Of a stretch of DNA of 64,000 bases, positions 1 through 9,247 are shown in pieces. The notes beneath the pieces were generated by a model. It ran no database searches. It was given only the letters and a program-made list of their open reading frames with translations, and was not told the origin of the DNA. How positions within the stretch are numbered: the first letter of the stretch is position 1; each line of letters opens with the position of its first letter. Origin of the DNA: Barthelona sp. PAP020. Lineage: Eukaryota > Metamonada: BaSk clade. The position numbers were made by a program, and so were the translations under genes. The DNA is taken from NCBI GenBank assembly GCA_040182905.1, contig JARQWU010000021.1, forward strand, positions 16,783 through 80,782, written 5' to 3'.

Positions 1-2707
1 AAGGTGTTCTATTCATCGGGTCAACAGCTTCTTTGTTCAACAATTCCAAAATCATTTCTCTTTCAACAATGATACCACTTGATGGCAATTTAACGGGATC
101 CCTCATCAAAGCGTAGGTCAGAACATCCAAGTATTCAAAAGGAATGTCACCCTCAAGTTCTTTGAAAATGGCATCCTCGGTAATAATTGTGTTCTTCTTC
201 GTTTCGAGATAACGCACAAAGTTAAGAATCAAATCAACGGTCAAACGATCAATGTTGTTGCTCTTTTCAGTAACAAGCCTTGTAAACATGTCTCCATCAT
301 ATTTTGTGCAATTTAAGAAGCTGACGATGATATTTTCATTCAAATCGTCGTTCAAAATCTTTCTCAACACCAACTCAGATACAACGCTGCGACCAATCAT
401 TTGCGCACCAACAATACTCAACATGCTTCTGAAAGCGTCCAGTTTTCTCGAAATCTCTGGAGTTTGAACCCTCAATCTGGTTTCTTTTTTGAACAAATCT
501 TCAGTCTTGAATAATAAATCAATCAGCTCAAAAAGATACTGAATGGGGTCTTCAGCCCTTTTGAAATAAATAGCAGGGTACTTTGGAATGATAATTTTGT
601 GCAAATGCAGACACATGGTGATGTATTCGATCATTGCAGAAATATTGTTGCCAATATCCTTTAGTTCATTGTCAACCAAGCTGGAGAAGTTCGTGTCGAA
701 CATGTTTCTCAATTCCATATTCAAAAAATCAGCGTCTCTGAATGAATACTTGATTGCAGTTGCCAGTAGCTCGGGGTCAAGCGAGTTGATCCAGTATTTG
801 TCTGTCAATTGAGGCATTGTAAACATCATCGATATGTCGGCTCTGTATCTCAACTTCATGTCAGACGAATCGATTTCTACAAATAGCTTAAGCAAAGCTG
901 GGATCAAATATTTGTCCAGATGTAAGATTGACTTTTTCACCTTGATAGCCGATGTAATAAGATGAATCAGCGGGAACCTGTATGTGAATTGAGGAATCAG
1001 GTCGTTTCTCGCAACAAGTTTTGAGGCAACCAATATTGCAAGGTTGTTTTCCAGACAGAACGGCTCAGTAAATACATTTTGGAAAACCTCGGCTGGAATC
1101 ATCGCAAATTCATTGACGTTTGCTGACATTTGATCAATGCAGTGGATCACTCCATTCACGAACTCAGGTATTGTCAACAATTCATGAACCAAGTTCAAGA
1201 CGATTTTTTTCCGCAATTCCTCTTCTTCTTCAATCAGTCCATTTCTTCGGTTGTTCATTAGATTCACATTGAAGATGTGGTTGGTGATGATAACCAGACC
1301 CAACATGGCCACTTGCACGTCAATTTCCAACTCCTCCATAGGGACTTTCTCTGGTTCTTGTTCCTGGTCTGATTTCAAAATGCTTGAGTATTTTGATTTC
1401 AAGGGAAAGTTCTCATTGGAAACCATGTGCTTGATGGCTACTCTAAAATGCTCGGCTTTCAGAGGAGGCAACTTTTTCAAAACTTTTGTGAAACTCAAGA
1501 AAAGATTCATTTGAAAGTTTATGCCAATATTTTCAATTGATAAAGGAACCATCTTGAAATTGAGCAGACAAATGCTTGACCAAAAATATTTCAATAGCTT
1601 TTTCAGCTTATTTTCATCTGTCCTCGCAAACTTGGTCACATTGGTAAAAAATTTTTGCAAATGGTTCAACATATCAAGTTTCTCCTTCTGTGTAATTTTT
1701 TCATCAACCACAATTGTTCTTTCTGCCACAGTCAACGCCAAATCAACCTCTTTTGATATCATGTATCGAGGAATATTATCATATCCCATGCTCATAAACC
1801 AACCAAATAATGAATGATTGACAATAGAAATCGGCGGTATTCCCTTGTTGGAACCATCATTTACGAAAAAAGGCGATGCCAAAAATCGCTCACAACAGGC
1901 AGGCACAAGAGAAAGAAGAGACAAAATTTTGTAAGCATCCTTAAGTTCCTGTGTCTTATCAACATTGAGCTGAAGTAAAGAGAAGACAGAACAGCAATAA
2001 CTGAAAAATTGCTCCGGCAAGTTCTCACCATATTTTCTATCCATATCGTCGATCATTTCAGAAAATTGAACAGTCTTTTCATGACACAGAACAGTCAACG
2101 AAACAAAGTCAAAACCCCTCTTCGTATTGAAAAAACCAGGAAAAAACAGTGACTTCATCACAAATCTTCGAATAATACTTTGTACCCTCCCAAAAACCTC
2201 ATTCCATTCCTCCAAACAATTATTTTCACAAAAAATATTTTCAACGTGCGTGATATCTGAAGGTTTTTCACAAAATATTAACGAATGAGAAAAAAAGTGA
2301 TTAGTTTGATATAATTCTCGTAATATTGAATAAATAAGACCCTCAATAATGTCATTTGAATCACACATTCCATTAATCAGATGAGTCAATTGTTTTTTAA
2401 TCACTCGAACTGAAGATGATTCAAGTTTCCTTAGTTCAAAAAGGTATTGAATATTTAATAATGGTTGGCTGTACAAAGAAACTTTCAACAAAGATTCTAT
2501 TGCTGCCACCATTAACATACCATTTTTAGATGATCCTCTACATCCTGCAATCAATAATGAACTATCGTATTGGATTTCTACCGGTAATTTTAACTTAAAT
2601 TGAAGTTTAGTTGGTTTTGGAAGAATTCTTTCTGGATCATTCGTATCACTATTTGTCTCTTTTGATTTTGGTTTTAATTTTAACACTAACCTTGAACCAT
2701 CCGTCAT
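1..2707 (-). CDS. UFD2: Ubiquitin conjugation factor E4 (UFD2/UBE4), 3' end off window
   Basis: Reading the minus strand from the first ATG at 2707 gives 902 uninterrupted codons to the window edge. The last ~50 residues, from about residue 850, are the start of a U-box: an acidic IPFEYLD lead-in, then LMRDPVKLPSSG and, at the edge, DPMNR. The long helical region before it fits the Ufd2 core. Members of this family (yeast Ufd2, human UBE4A/B) are about 950-1300 residues and extend ubiquitin chains on substrates already marked for the proteasome or Cdc48. Only the end of the U-box should be missing. An in-frame stop lies 14 codons upstream of the ATG, so this start is firm. The 5' third is very AT-rich while later codons use more G/C third positions. 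Identification rests on the U-box and overall size. Confidence 0.85.
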   Translation of the reverse strand, partial: MTDGSRLVLKLKPKSKETNSDTNDPERILPKPTKLQFKLKLPVEIQYDSSLLIAGCRGSSKNGMLMVAAIESLLKVSLYSQPLLNIQYLFELRKLESSSVRVIKKQLTHLINGMCDSNDIIEGLIYSILRELYQTNHFFSHSLIFCEKPSDITHVENIFCENNCLEEWNEVFGRVQSIIRRFVMKSLFFPGFFNTKRGFDFVSLTVLCHEKTVQFSEMIDDMDRKYGENLPEQFFSYCCSVFSLLQLNVDKTQELKDAYKILSLLSLVPACCERFLASPFFVNDGSNKGIPPISIVNHSLFGWFMSMGYDNIPRYMISKEVDLALTVAERTIVVDEKITQKEKLDMLNHLQKFFTNVTKFARTDENKLKKLLKYFWSSICLLNFKMVPLSIENIGINFQMNLFLSFTKVLKKLPPLKAEHFRVAIKHMVSNENFPLKSKYSSILKSDQEQEPEKVPMEELEIDVQVAMLGLVIITNHIFNVNLMNNRRNGLIEEEEELRKKIVLNLVHELLTIPEFVNGVIHCIDQMSANVNEFAMIPAEVFQNVFTEPFCLENNLAILVASKLVARNDLIPQFTYRFPLIHLITSAIKVKKSILHLDKYLIPALLKLFVEIDSSDMKLRYRADISMMFTMPQLTDKYWINSLDPELLATAIKYSFRDADFLNMELRNMFDTNFSSLVDNELKDIGNNISAMIEYITMCLHLHKIIIPKYPAIYFKRAEDPIQYLFELIDLLFKTEDLFKKETRLRVQTPEISRKLDAFRSMLSIVGAQMIGRSVVSELVLRKILNDDLNENIIVSFLNCTKYDGDMFTRLVTEKSNNIDRLTVDLILNFVRYLETKKNTIITEDAIFKELEGDIPFEYLDVLTYALMRDPVKLPSSGIIVEREMILELLNKEAVDPMNRTP

Positions 2708-3203
2708 TTTAAATGGCAAAAAACAAAATTTATTGACATTATTCTTAAATCATTCATTTGTATAGAAAAGTAACATTTTCAAGGATTTATTCGGCTAATT
2801 TATGTAAAATAATATTATTAAATGACACAACAAATATTTTAAATTTTCCAAAGACAAATGAAACCGCACATTAATCCCAACTTGTTTGACCTTTAGCAAC
2901 AGGCTCTTAAAGAACATCCAAATTGTCAACTTGAGGAAGTTGAAATTGAGTTCCGGGAAAAAAGAATTTTTTAAGTGAGACTTTGTTGAGCATTGATCCA
3001 TTTCAGAAGAATAAGCACCAAAAATGCAAAGATAACAAGATAAGATGAGGCACAGGTTAAACTTGACTTTGGAAATTGTACAATGTAAAGCCTACCCATT
3101 TGTGGACGTGATTTTCTTTTTTTCGATTCTTTGTTTATTATTGAAGGATCCAAGTAATTGATTGAAATCTTGTACCTTTATTCCATAGCTATGTTCTATT
3201 TTT
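2708..3203. other. Divergent intergenic region, UFD2 / CIPK-like kinase
   Basis: About 500 bp separate two divergent genes. A minus-strand frame at 2971-3153 ends in a hydrophobic stretch but opens at TTG with an in-frame stop just upstream. No convincing gene was found; promoters for both neighbours must lie here. Confidence 0.5.
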
Positions 3204-6200
3204 ATGATAAAAGCAAATAATTGTTTTATAGTTTTTAATGATTTATTGATTAATTGGAGAAATGTTATGTTATTTAAACAAATAGAAAACTATACAATAA
3301 TAAGTTGTATTGGTCAGGGTGCCTTTGGAAAAGTATTTGCAGGAATCCAACATGGAACTGGACAACAAGTGGCCATCAAGGTAATAAATCGATCAACTAT
3401 TAGTCAACCAAATATATTACAACATTTAGACACAGAAATTACCATTTTAAGATTGGCTTATCACAGAAATGTTGTGAAATTTTATGAAGTTTTTTCCGAT
3501 GAGAAGTCCATATATATTGTCATTGAATATGTTAATGGAGGAGAACTCTCTCAAAAATTAACTCAATTTGTTGTATTTTCAGAAGAACTTGCCAGATTCT
3601 ATTTTCAACAGCTAATTACTGGGTTAGATTATTGTCACAATTTGAATATTTTTCATCGTGATTTAAAACCAGAGAATCTTTTGTTGACTTCTGATGGTAT
3701 CTTAAAAATCAGTGATTTTGGTTTATCTGCTTTAACTTCTGTTTCTACTACTTTAAATCATTCTGTTGGTACACCCCATTTTGTTGCCCCTGAAGTTTTT
3801 ATGAATCATGAATATGATGGGAGGACTGCAGATATTTGGTCTTGTGGTGTTATTTTGTATTTAATGGTTACTGGACAGAGACCTTTTTCAAATCCAAATC
3901 CCACATTATTGTTCAAGTCGATTCGAGATGCAAAATATTCAGACCCTTCTGTTTCTACTCATTGTTTTGATTTGATCAAAAGAATACTTGTTGCAGATCC
4001 TACGAAACGTATTAGCTTACAACAAATCAAGGCACATCCATGGTATAGCTCTTCTTCAATCTCTGAACCTTTGTCACTGCCTTCGTTACCTGGTTTTGAG
4101 TCTTTTCAATCGGATGGGGTTAGTGTTGACTTACATGATTATTTAACTTTGAAGGCGTTTAAAATTCGTGAATTGAATGCCTTTGATTTTATAAGTTTGC
4201 AGTTTGGATCTGAAATAAGAGAAAATATGAGCATTTTCACAAATACCAACAATTCACACGCTAAAGATTTTGATTTAAACATATTTAATGATGATACGAA
4301 AGAATTTGTTTCTTTACAACCACTAGATGATTTGAAACCGTTACCAAACCCTAGCAATTATAGAATATATGCTACTTCCACTCCTAATGATACCGTTATC
4401 TTTATATTATCCATCATTAAAACCTTAAAAATATTGTATTCATTCGATCCCAAATGTAATGAGATAAGGATCTTTAGAAAGGCAAATGTTGGTTCTGTGT
4501 CGATAATATTCAAAATAGTATCCTTTTGTAACATTTTAACCGGTATTTTTGTGGAGAAACATCAGGGATCCAGTAAGGAATTTCGTGTATTTTTTGAAAT
4601 ATTTTTGAATTATTTCGTTGATGTTTTGAGAGAGACTGATAGTGATTCAAGGGTAATTCACACTAAATTCACCAGGGTATGTCCATTGAGATCAAAGGAT
4701 TCATTTGATGTTCATCAAAAATCTGAAAATTCAGTAAAAAACAAGATTAATACCTTGTTAAACGTTAAAAAATTGAAAGCTTTTCATTCTTCAGATGGAC
4801 AAGTTCAAAAAACATCCAACAACACCCTTGATGGCGGTTTGTTCCGTTCAGCATTTGCAAATGTGTTTTGGCACTCCGAAAATAATATTGCCACAGCAAC
4901 AGTTCAAGCATCGTATAATAGTCCTCAAAAATTAGCTCCTTCTTCAAGAAGAGCATCAAAAGTTACAAATACCAGTTTTCTTGCAGAATCAGACCCAAAT
5001 ATGGAATCATTGGTTTTCGAAGCAATGGGTAATGGAGATCCCATTGAAACTATCATTGATACAACGAGTACTTCAGCGTTTGTTGATAGTCAAAGCGACA
5101 ATAATGCCCCAGATCCCATGTCTATTGGTGATATTGATTTGGCCGCAGCTGTGACTGATTCGTTGAATATTGGACAAAGAAAGGATGAAAATGATGATGA
5201 AGATTCTGATATGGAGTCAAACGAAAGTGCAAACACAATAGATAGTGAGTTTTCTTTGCTTGAATCTTCTGTTCATTCTCATTCAACCCATTTTTCATTT
5301 CATTCTGGAACTTGCACATCTATTGTCAATATTAGTTCTGAAGATCTGTTAACAATGGGATCACAGTCAACAAGTTCAAGGACTACGCCTAAGCTAATCA
5401 ACAGTGATTCCTCACATGAATTTAATCTTGTTTCAGAAGTCAATGATAGTTTACAGGGAAGTAATCTCAGTGCTAACATTAGTGATAAGCAATCTAGCAC
5501 ATTGGATGATTTTTCTGGAAAACTTCAGCAAAGTATCACTGATAGCAGTGTAACAATATCTTTTGGGTTGGGTGAACCTCTTCAAAATATCTCCTCGATT
5601 GATGAAAAAATTGGTAGATTCAACAAGCGCAAACCAATTGAGGACCTTTATGGTTTGGGAGGAGATAGTATATCTCTGAACGTTGATAAGAAAGATATGT
5701 TTGGTCTTGGGGGCGAAAGTATTCCAACTGATGTGAATAAAGAAGACATGTATGGTTTGGGAGGAGATAGTATATCTCTGAACGTTGATAAGAAAGATAT
5801 GTTTGGTCTTGGGGGCGAAAGTATTCCAATTGATGTGAATAAAGAAGACATGTATGGTTTGGGAGGAGATAGTATATCTCTGAACGTTGATAAGAAAGAT
5901 ATGTTTGGTCTAGGTGGAGAGCCTCTACCAGTGAATAGAAACCCATTTAAAAATATGGAAGTTGCGAATATGAAAGACCCTTTTGGATTTTCGTTTGAAA
6001 CTGTTCAAAAGCGTCATTCCAACAGTAATCAGATGCCAAAATTTAGAAGACTCCATAGTGAATCATCGACGTCAAATAGTGTTCGAGATGAGCATTCTTT
6101 CAATGCTAAAACTAGAGTTGAGAAATCAATAAGCAGCAAGCACAACAGTTCGAACTCTGTTACATCCTCAGAACTAAATTCGGATCGTCATTTCGTTGGA

Positions 6201-6743
6201 AGCAGCATTTCCAATTCTTATTCCACAAATTCTTCAATTCTTCGACAACAGTTGGACGAAACTCTTTTTGATGTCAAAGAAATATCATCCACATCAAATG
6301 CAGAAGATATTTCTTCAAGTAGTATTTTGCCAGGTAAAGTTTTGAATGAACACAATAGTGGCGAATCTAGTGTTTTTGCAAATTCTGATGAGTCAATTCC
6401 CATATTGGGAGAACCAATTTATCTTCAAACTGCTACTGTAAATTCTTTGCAAGCAGAAGAAGAAAACAAATTGGAAGCTTTCTTGAGAGGCATGAATATT
6501 GAAAACAATAAACACAAACACCAAATTAATACATCATTCACAGATGATTTTGTCCAAAACGTTGCTTTAGAGACACCTAATTCAAATCAAATGTTGGATG
6601 ATAGTCAAATGGCAAGAATTAGAAGCTCCATTGTCACTGATGTCAAAGAAAAACTGAGAAGAGAAGAAGATAGATGGAATCTTCAAAAGAACGATTCAGA
6701 TTCGGATGAAGATTATTATACACGTGGTGTAATAATGCAGTAG
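3204..6743 (+). CDS. CIPK-like Ser/Thr kinase with NAF motif and YGLGG repeat tail
   Basis: Numbering is from the first ATG, but Met22 at 3267 may be the true start because the kinase domain begins just after it. The catalytic set is complete: glycine loop GQGAFGKV (37-44), VAIK lysine 59, HRDLKPEN (151-158), DFG (171-173) and APE (195-197). After the kinase comes NAFDFISL (325-332), which matches the NAF/FISL motif by which plant CIPK kinases bind calcineurin B-like calcium sensors. A region at about 385-475 resembles the CIPK KA1/PPI domain. The remaining ~700 residues are Ser/Asn-rich and probably disordered, with a tandem (Y/F)GLGG(D/E)S repeat. Known family role: calcium-regulated kinase held inactive by NAF until a CBL protein binds. 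No CBL gene lies in the window. SNF1/AMPK-type kinases are the nearest alternative but lack NAF. Confidence 0.8.
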   Translation: MIKANNCFIVFNDLLINWRNVMLFKQIENYTIISCIGQGAFGKVFAGIQHGTGQQVAIKVINRSTISQPNILQHLDTEITILRLAYHRNVVKFYEVFSDEKSIYIVIEYVNGGELSQKLTQFVVFSEELARFYFQQLITGLDYCHNLNIFHRDLKPENLLLTSDGILKISDFGLSALTSVSTTLNHSVGTPHFVAPEVFMNHEYDGRTADIWSCGVILYLMVTGQRPFSNPNPTLLFKSIRDAKYSDPSVSTHCFDLIKRILVADPTKRISLQQIKAHPWYSSSSISEPLSLPSLPGFESFQSDGVSVDLHDYLTLKAFKIRELNAFDFISLQFGSEIRENMSIFTNTNNSHAKDFDLNIFNDDTKEFVSLQPLDDLKPLPNPSNYRIYATSTPNDTVIFILSIIKTLKILYSFDPKCNEIRIFRKANVGSVSIIFKIVSFCNILTGIFVEKHQGSSKEFRVFFEIFLNYFVDVLRETDSDSRVIHTKFTRVCPLRSKDSFDVHQKSENSVKNKINTLLNVKKLKAFHSSDGQVQKTSNNTLDGGLFRSAFANVFWHSENNIATATVQASYNSPQKLAPSSRRASKVTNTSFLAESDPNMESLVFEAMGNGDPIETIIDTTSTSAFVDSQSDNNAPDPMSIGDIDLAAAVTDSLNIGQRKDENDDEDSDMESNESANTIDSEFSLLESSVHSHSTHFSFHSGTCTSIVNISSEDLLTMGSQSTSSRTTPKLINSDSSHEFNLVSEVNDSLQGSNLSANISDKQSSTLDDFSGKLQQSITDSSVTISFGLGEPLQNISSIDEKIGRFNKRKPIEDLYGLGGDSISLNVDKKDMFGLGGESIPTDVNKEDMYGLGGDSISLNVDKKDMFGLGGESIPIDVNKEDMYGLGGDSISLNVDKKDMFGLGGEPLPVNRNPFKNMEVANMKDPFGFSFETVQKRHSNSNQMPKFRRLHSESSTSNSVRDEHSFNAKTRVEKSISSKHNSSNSVTSSELNSDRHFVGSSISNSYSTNSSILRQQLDETLFDVKEISSTSNAEDISSSSILPGKVLNEHNSGESSVFANSDESIPILGEPIYLQTATVNSLQAEEENKLEAFLRGMNIENNKHKHQINTSFTDDFVQNVALETPNSNQMLDDSQMARIRSSIVTDVKEKLRREEDRWNLQKNDSDSDEDYYTRGVIMQ
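5649..5925 (+). repeat. 102-bp tandem repeat inside the CIPK-like gene
   Basis: Copies start at 5649, 5751 and 5853 (the last partial) and are almost identical in DNA. Each 34-residue unit contains two 17-residue half-units, one beginning YGLGGDS and one FGLGGES. Degenerate copies occur just before (FGLGEP) and after (FGFSFE). The near-identity suggests recent expansion by unequal exchange or slippage. Confidence 0.95.
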
Positions 6744-6989
6744 TTATTTTGTTGGATATTTACATGTTTACACCTCGATTATAAATGTATTGAAAAATAA
6801 ATGTGGTTTATTTTTTACAGAGATTTGAATTTACTTCATTATCTGTCATTATTTCTATCAATTATTTGTTGGAAAAAAAAAATAATGAGAGTGATTGATT
6901 TGATGTTCTTGGAAATGAGTGGTGTTTTCTTTTTTTCAATATCAACTGTTGAATTTATCATTTTCAAAGTGGTTCTTTATTCATATTAG

Positions 6990-8972
6990 ATGTGTGGAAT
7001 ATTTGCATTATTATTATCCTCTGTAAGAATATCAAGACAAAGGTTCTATGAATCTCTTTTGGAGGGATTGAAACAATTAGAATATCGTGGATATGATTCT
7101 GCGGGAATTGGGATTGATTCTGAAACGTACAGCGAAATAATGATTTTTAAAAAGGAAGGAAGGGTGAATGATCTATCTCAATTTGTCAATACGACATGTC
7201 CTGAGCCCAACTTATTATTCGATTGTCAAACTGGCATTGCTCATACTCGTTGGGCGACCAATGGGCCTCCTAACGATGTTAATTCGCATCCTCATGTCAA
7301 CGATGATTTTGGAGAGTTTGCTGTTGTCCACAATGGGATTATCACTAATGCTGTTGAGTTGAAGAACAAATTTTTGAATGAAGGTGTTGTTTTCAGAAGC
7401 GATACTGATACCGAATTGATACCCGTTCTTTGCAAGCAGTCTTTCAAAAGATTGATCAAGGAGAACAAGGATGTTACTTTTGCTGAGGTTGTTCATGATG
7501 CCTTGAAGCATGTTGAGGGGGCCTTTGCTTTGATTGTAAAGTGCAGTTACTACCCCAATCAGTTGATTGCTTGCAGGCAAGAAAGTCCGTTGTTGATTGG
7601 AATTGATTTGCACAACAAAGAGGCAATCAATTTTGAAAATGATGTCATCAACGTCAACAGGGCGTTTGAGAATGATGACAAGTTTTGCATCAATGGCCCA
7701 TTCAAGATTGTTTGTGCTTCTGATGCTTCAGCAATCGTTTCCCACACAAGAGATGTTGTTGTTTTGGAAGAAGGGGACATGTTGTCGATTGACATGGAAG
7801 GAATCACCTTTTACAATTTTTACACGGACAGAGGGTCTGCCACGCGCAGTTTTCACAAATTGGAGTTTCAGTTGGAACAAATAAAGAGAAACGGACACGA
7901 GCACTTTATGAAGAAGGAGATTTTTGAGCAGGGACAGACCATAAAGAACGTGATAAGGGGAAGGATTTTGGATGAGGACCCCGTTCTTTGTTTGGACGAA
8001 TTCGCCAACGTCAAATTGAAGGAACAGGTCTTTTTAATTGGTTGTGGCACTTCATATCACGCTGGGCTGGCCGCGACATCAATTTTTAACACCCTTCTGC
8101 CTGTTAGATGTAGTGCAGTTCTTGCTTCCGATTTATTGGACAGAAGAATTCCTTTACAGCCTTCAACATGTATTTTTATTTCTCAATCTGGTGAGACTGC
8201 AGATACATTAAGATGCATGGAATATTGCCGAGAAAGAGGTTGCAACATCCTTGGTGTTACCAACACTATGGGTTCATCTTTGACGCGTTTGGCTGATGCT
8301 TCGATCAACGTTCGTGCAGGTCCTGAAATCGGTGTTGCGTCCACCAAGGCCTACACGGCACAAATCGCAGCCTTGATATTGATGGCCTTGAATTTCTCAG
8401 ACAATTCTGAAGTCATCAAGGAAAATTGTTCAGAGTTTGCAAACCTGTCTGCCAAAATCGATCATCTTATTGAAAAGGATCAAACGATCAAGAATATGCT
8501 CGAACAGTTGGGTATTGATCCCGATTTTATCTATGTCTCTTCTGCAGACACAGCCACAGCGTTGGAAGGGGCTTTGAAGATAAAGGAAATTTCATACATT
8601 CAGAGTCTGGGATTGAACTTGCACAAATATTTGAAATATTTCAAAAAGGCCGTTGAAATAGACCGCAATTGTCTCTCGTTCTTGATCTTGGATGACTCCG
8701 ACTCCACGGAGATGCTGAATGAAATCTATTCTTTGCTGCTAAGCACCTCTGTGAAGCAGAAAACAATTTTGTTATCATCAAGCCCAGGGGTTTTGGAGAA
8801 GTTCGAATCGCTTTCCAATGTTTCTGTTTTGGAAATTCCAAAAACCACCACCTGTTTACAGTCAGTCTTGAATATCGTTCCTCTTCAGTTGATCGCATAT
8901 TATGTCGCTGTATCTCATGGCATCAATGTCGATTTCCCCAGAAATCTCGCCAAGTCAGTCACAGTTTTGTAA
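6990..8972 (+). CDS. GFPT: Glutamine:fructose-6-phosphate aminotransferase (GFAT)
   Basis: The 660-residue protein makes glucosamine-6-phosphate from fructose-6-phosphate and glutamine, the first step to UDP-GlcNAc for glycoproteins or walls. The MCGIF start places the nucleophile Cys2 for the glutaminase domain (about 1-300), which includes HTRWATNG and HNGIITN. Two SIS domains follow, with GCGTSYHAG, SQSGETADT and STKAYTAQ, and the end RNLAKSVTVL carries the Schiff-base lysine (K655). Length matches eukaryotic GFAT. Odd feature: the loop after KEISYI, normally an HSEG or HAE segment followed by GELKHGP, is replaced by a different sequence of similar length. The residue aligned with E. coli His504 appears to be Tyr550. 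Residues matching E. coli Glu481, Lys485 and Glu488 are present. The start is fixed by the required Cys2. Confidence 0.95.
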   Translation: MCGIFALLLSSVRISRQRFYESLLEGLKQLEYRGYDSAGIGIDSETYSEIMIFKKEGRVNDLSQFVNTTCPEPNLLFDCQTGIAHTRWATNGPPNDVNSHPHVNDDFGEFAVVHNGIITNAVELKNKFLNEGVVFRSDTDTELIPVLCKQSFKRLIKENKDVTFAEVVHDALKHVEGAFALIVKCSYYPNQLIACRQESPLLIGIDLHNKEAINFENDVINVNRAFENDDKFCINGPFKIVCASDASAIVSHTRDVVVLEEGDMLSIDMEGITFYNFYTDRGSATRSFHKLEFQLEQIKRNGHEHFMKKEIFEQGQTIKNVIRGRILDEDPVLCLDEFANVKLKEQVFLIGCGTSYHAGLAATSIFNTLLPVRCSAVLASDLLDRRIPLQPSTCIFISQSGETADTLRCMEYCRERGCNILGVTNTMGSSLTRLADASINVRAGPEIGVASTKAYTAQIAALILMALNFSDNSEVIKENCSEFANLSAKIDHLIEKDQTIKNMLEQLGIDPDFIYVSSADTATALEGALKIKEISYIQSLGLNLHKYLKYFKKAVEIDRNCLSFLILDDSDSTEMLNEIYSLLLSTSVKQKTILLSSSPGVLEKFESLSNVSVLEIPKTTTCLQSVLNIVPLQLIAYYVAVSHGINVDFPRNLAKSVTVL

Positions 8973-9247
8973 ATAGAAAATTCACATACTTTATAAATCA
9001 GTTGCTTTTTCATTTCAGACAAATCATGAACATGTTTGGAAAAAACAAAAATTGACATTTTCTCAAGTTAGAATCTACTCGATTGAATTTCAGATAGGTT
9101 TTTGTTTGGTGTTGGAGAGTTTGTGACGAAATCTGTTCTTTTGAAAAGAATGGTGAATAAGGGTCTAATATTGAAAAAACAAACAAAAACTATTTACAAT
9201 ATAAACTTGAAAATAAGTGATGAAATGATAATTTATTTCATCTGATA

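Noticed and set aside
2971-3153. Minus-strand frame with a hydrophobic C-terminus, possible small tail-anchored protein
   Set aside because: It starts at TTG with a stop shortly upstream and no splice that restores a good ATG was found; no family match.
6801-6989. 62-codon ATG ORF ending directly before the GFAT start
   Set aside because: Phe/Leu/Ile-rich low-complexity translation of AT-rich DNA with no motif; a long uORF is possible but not supported.
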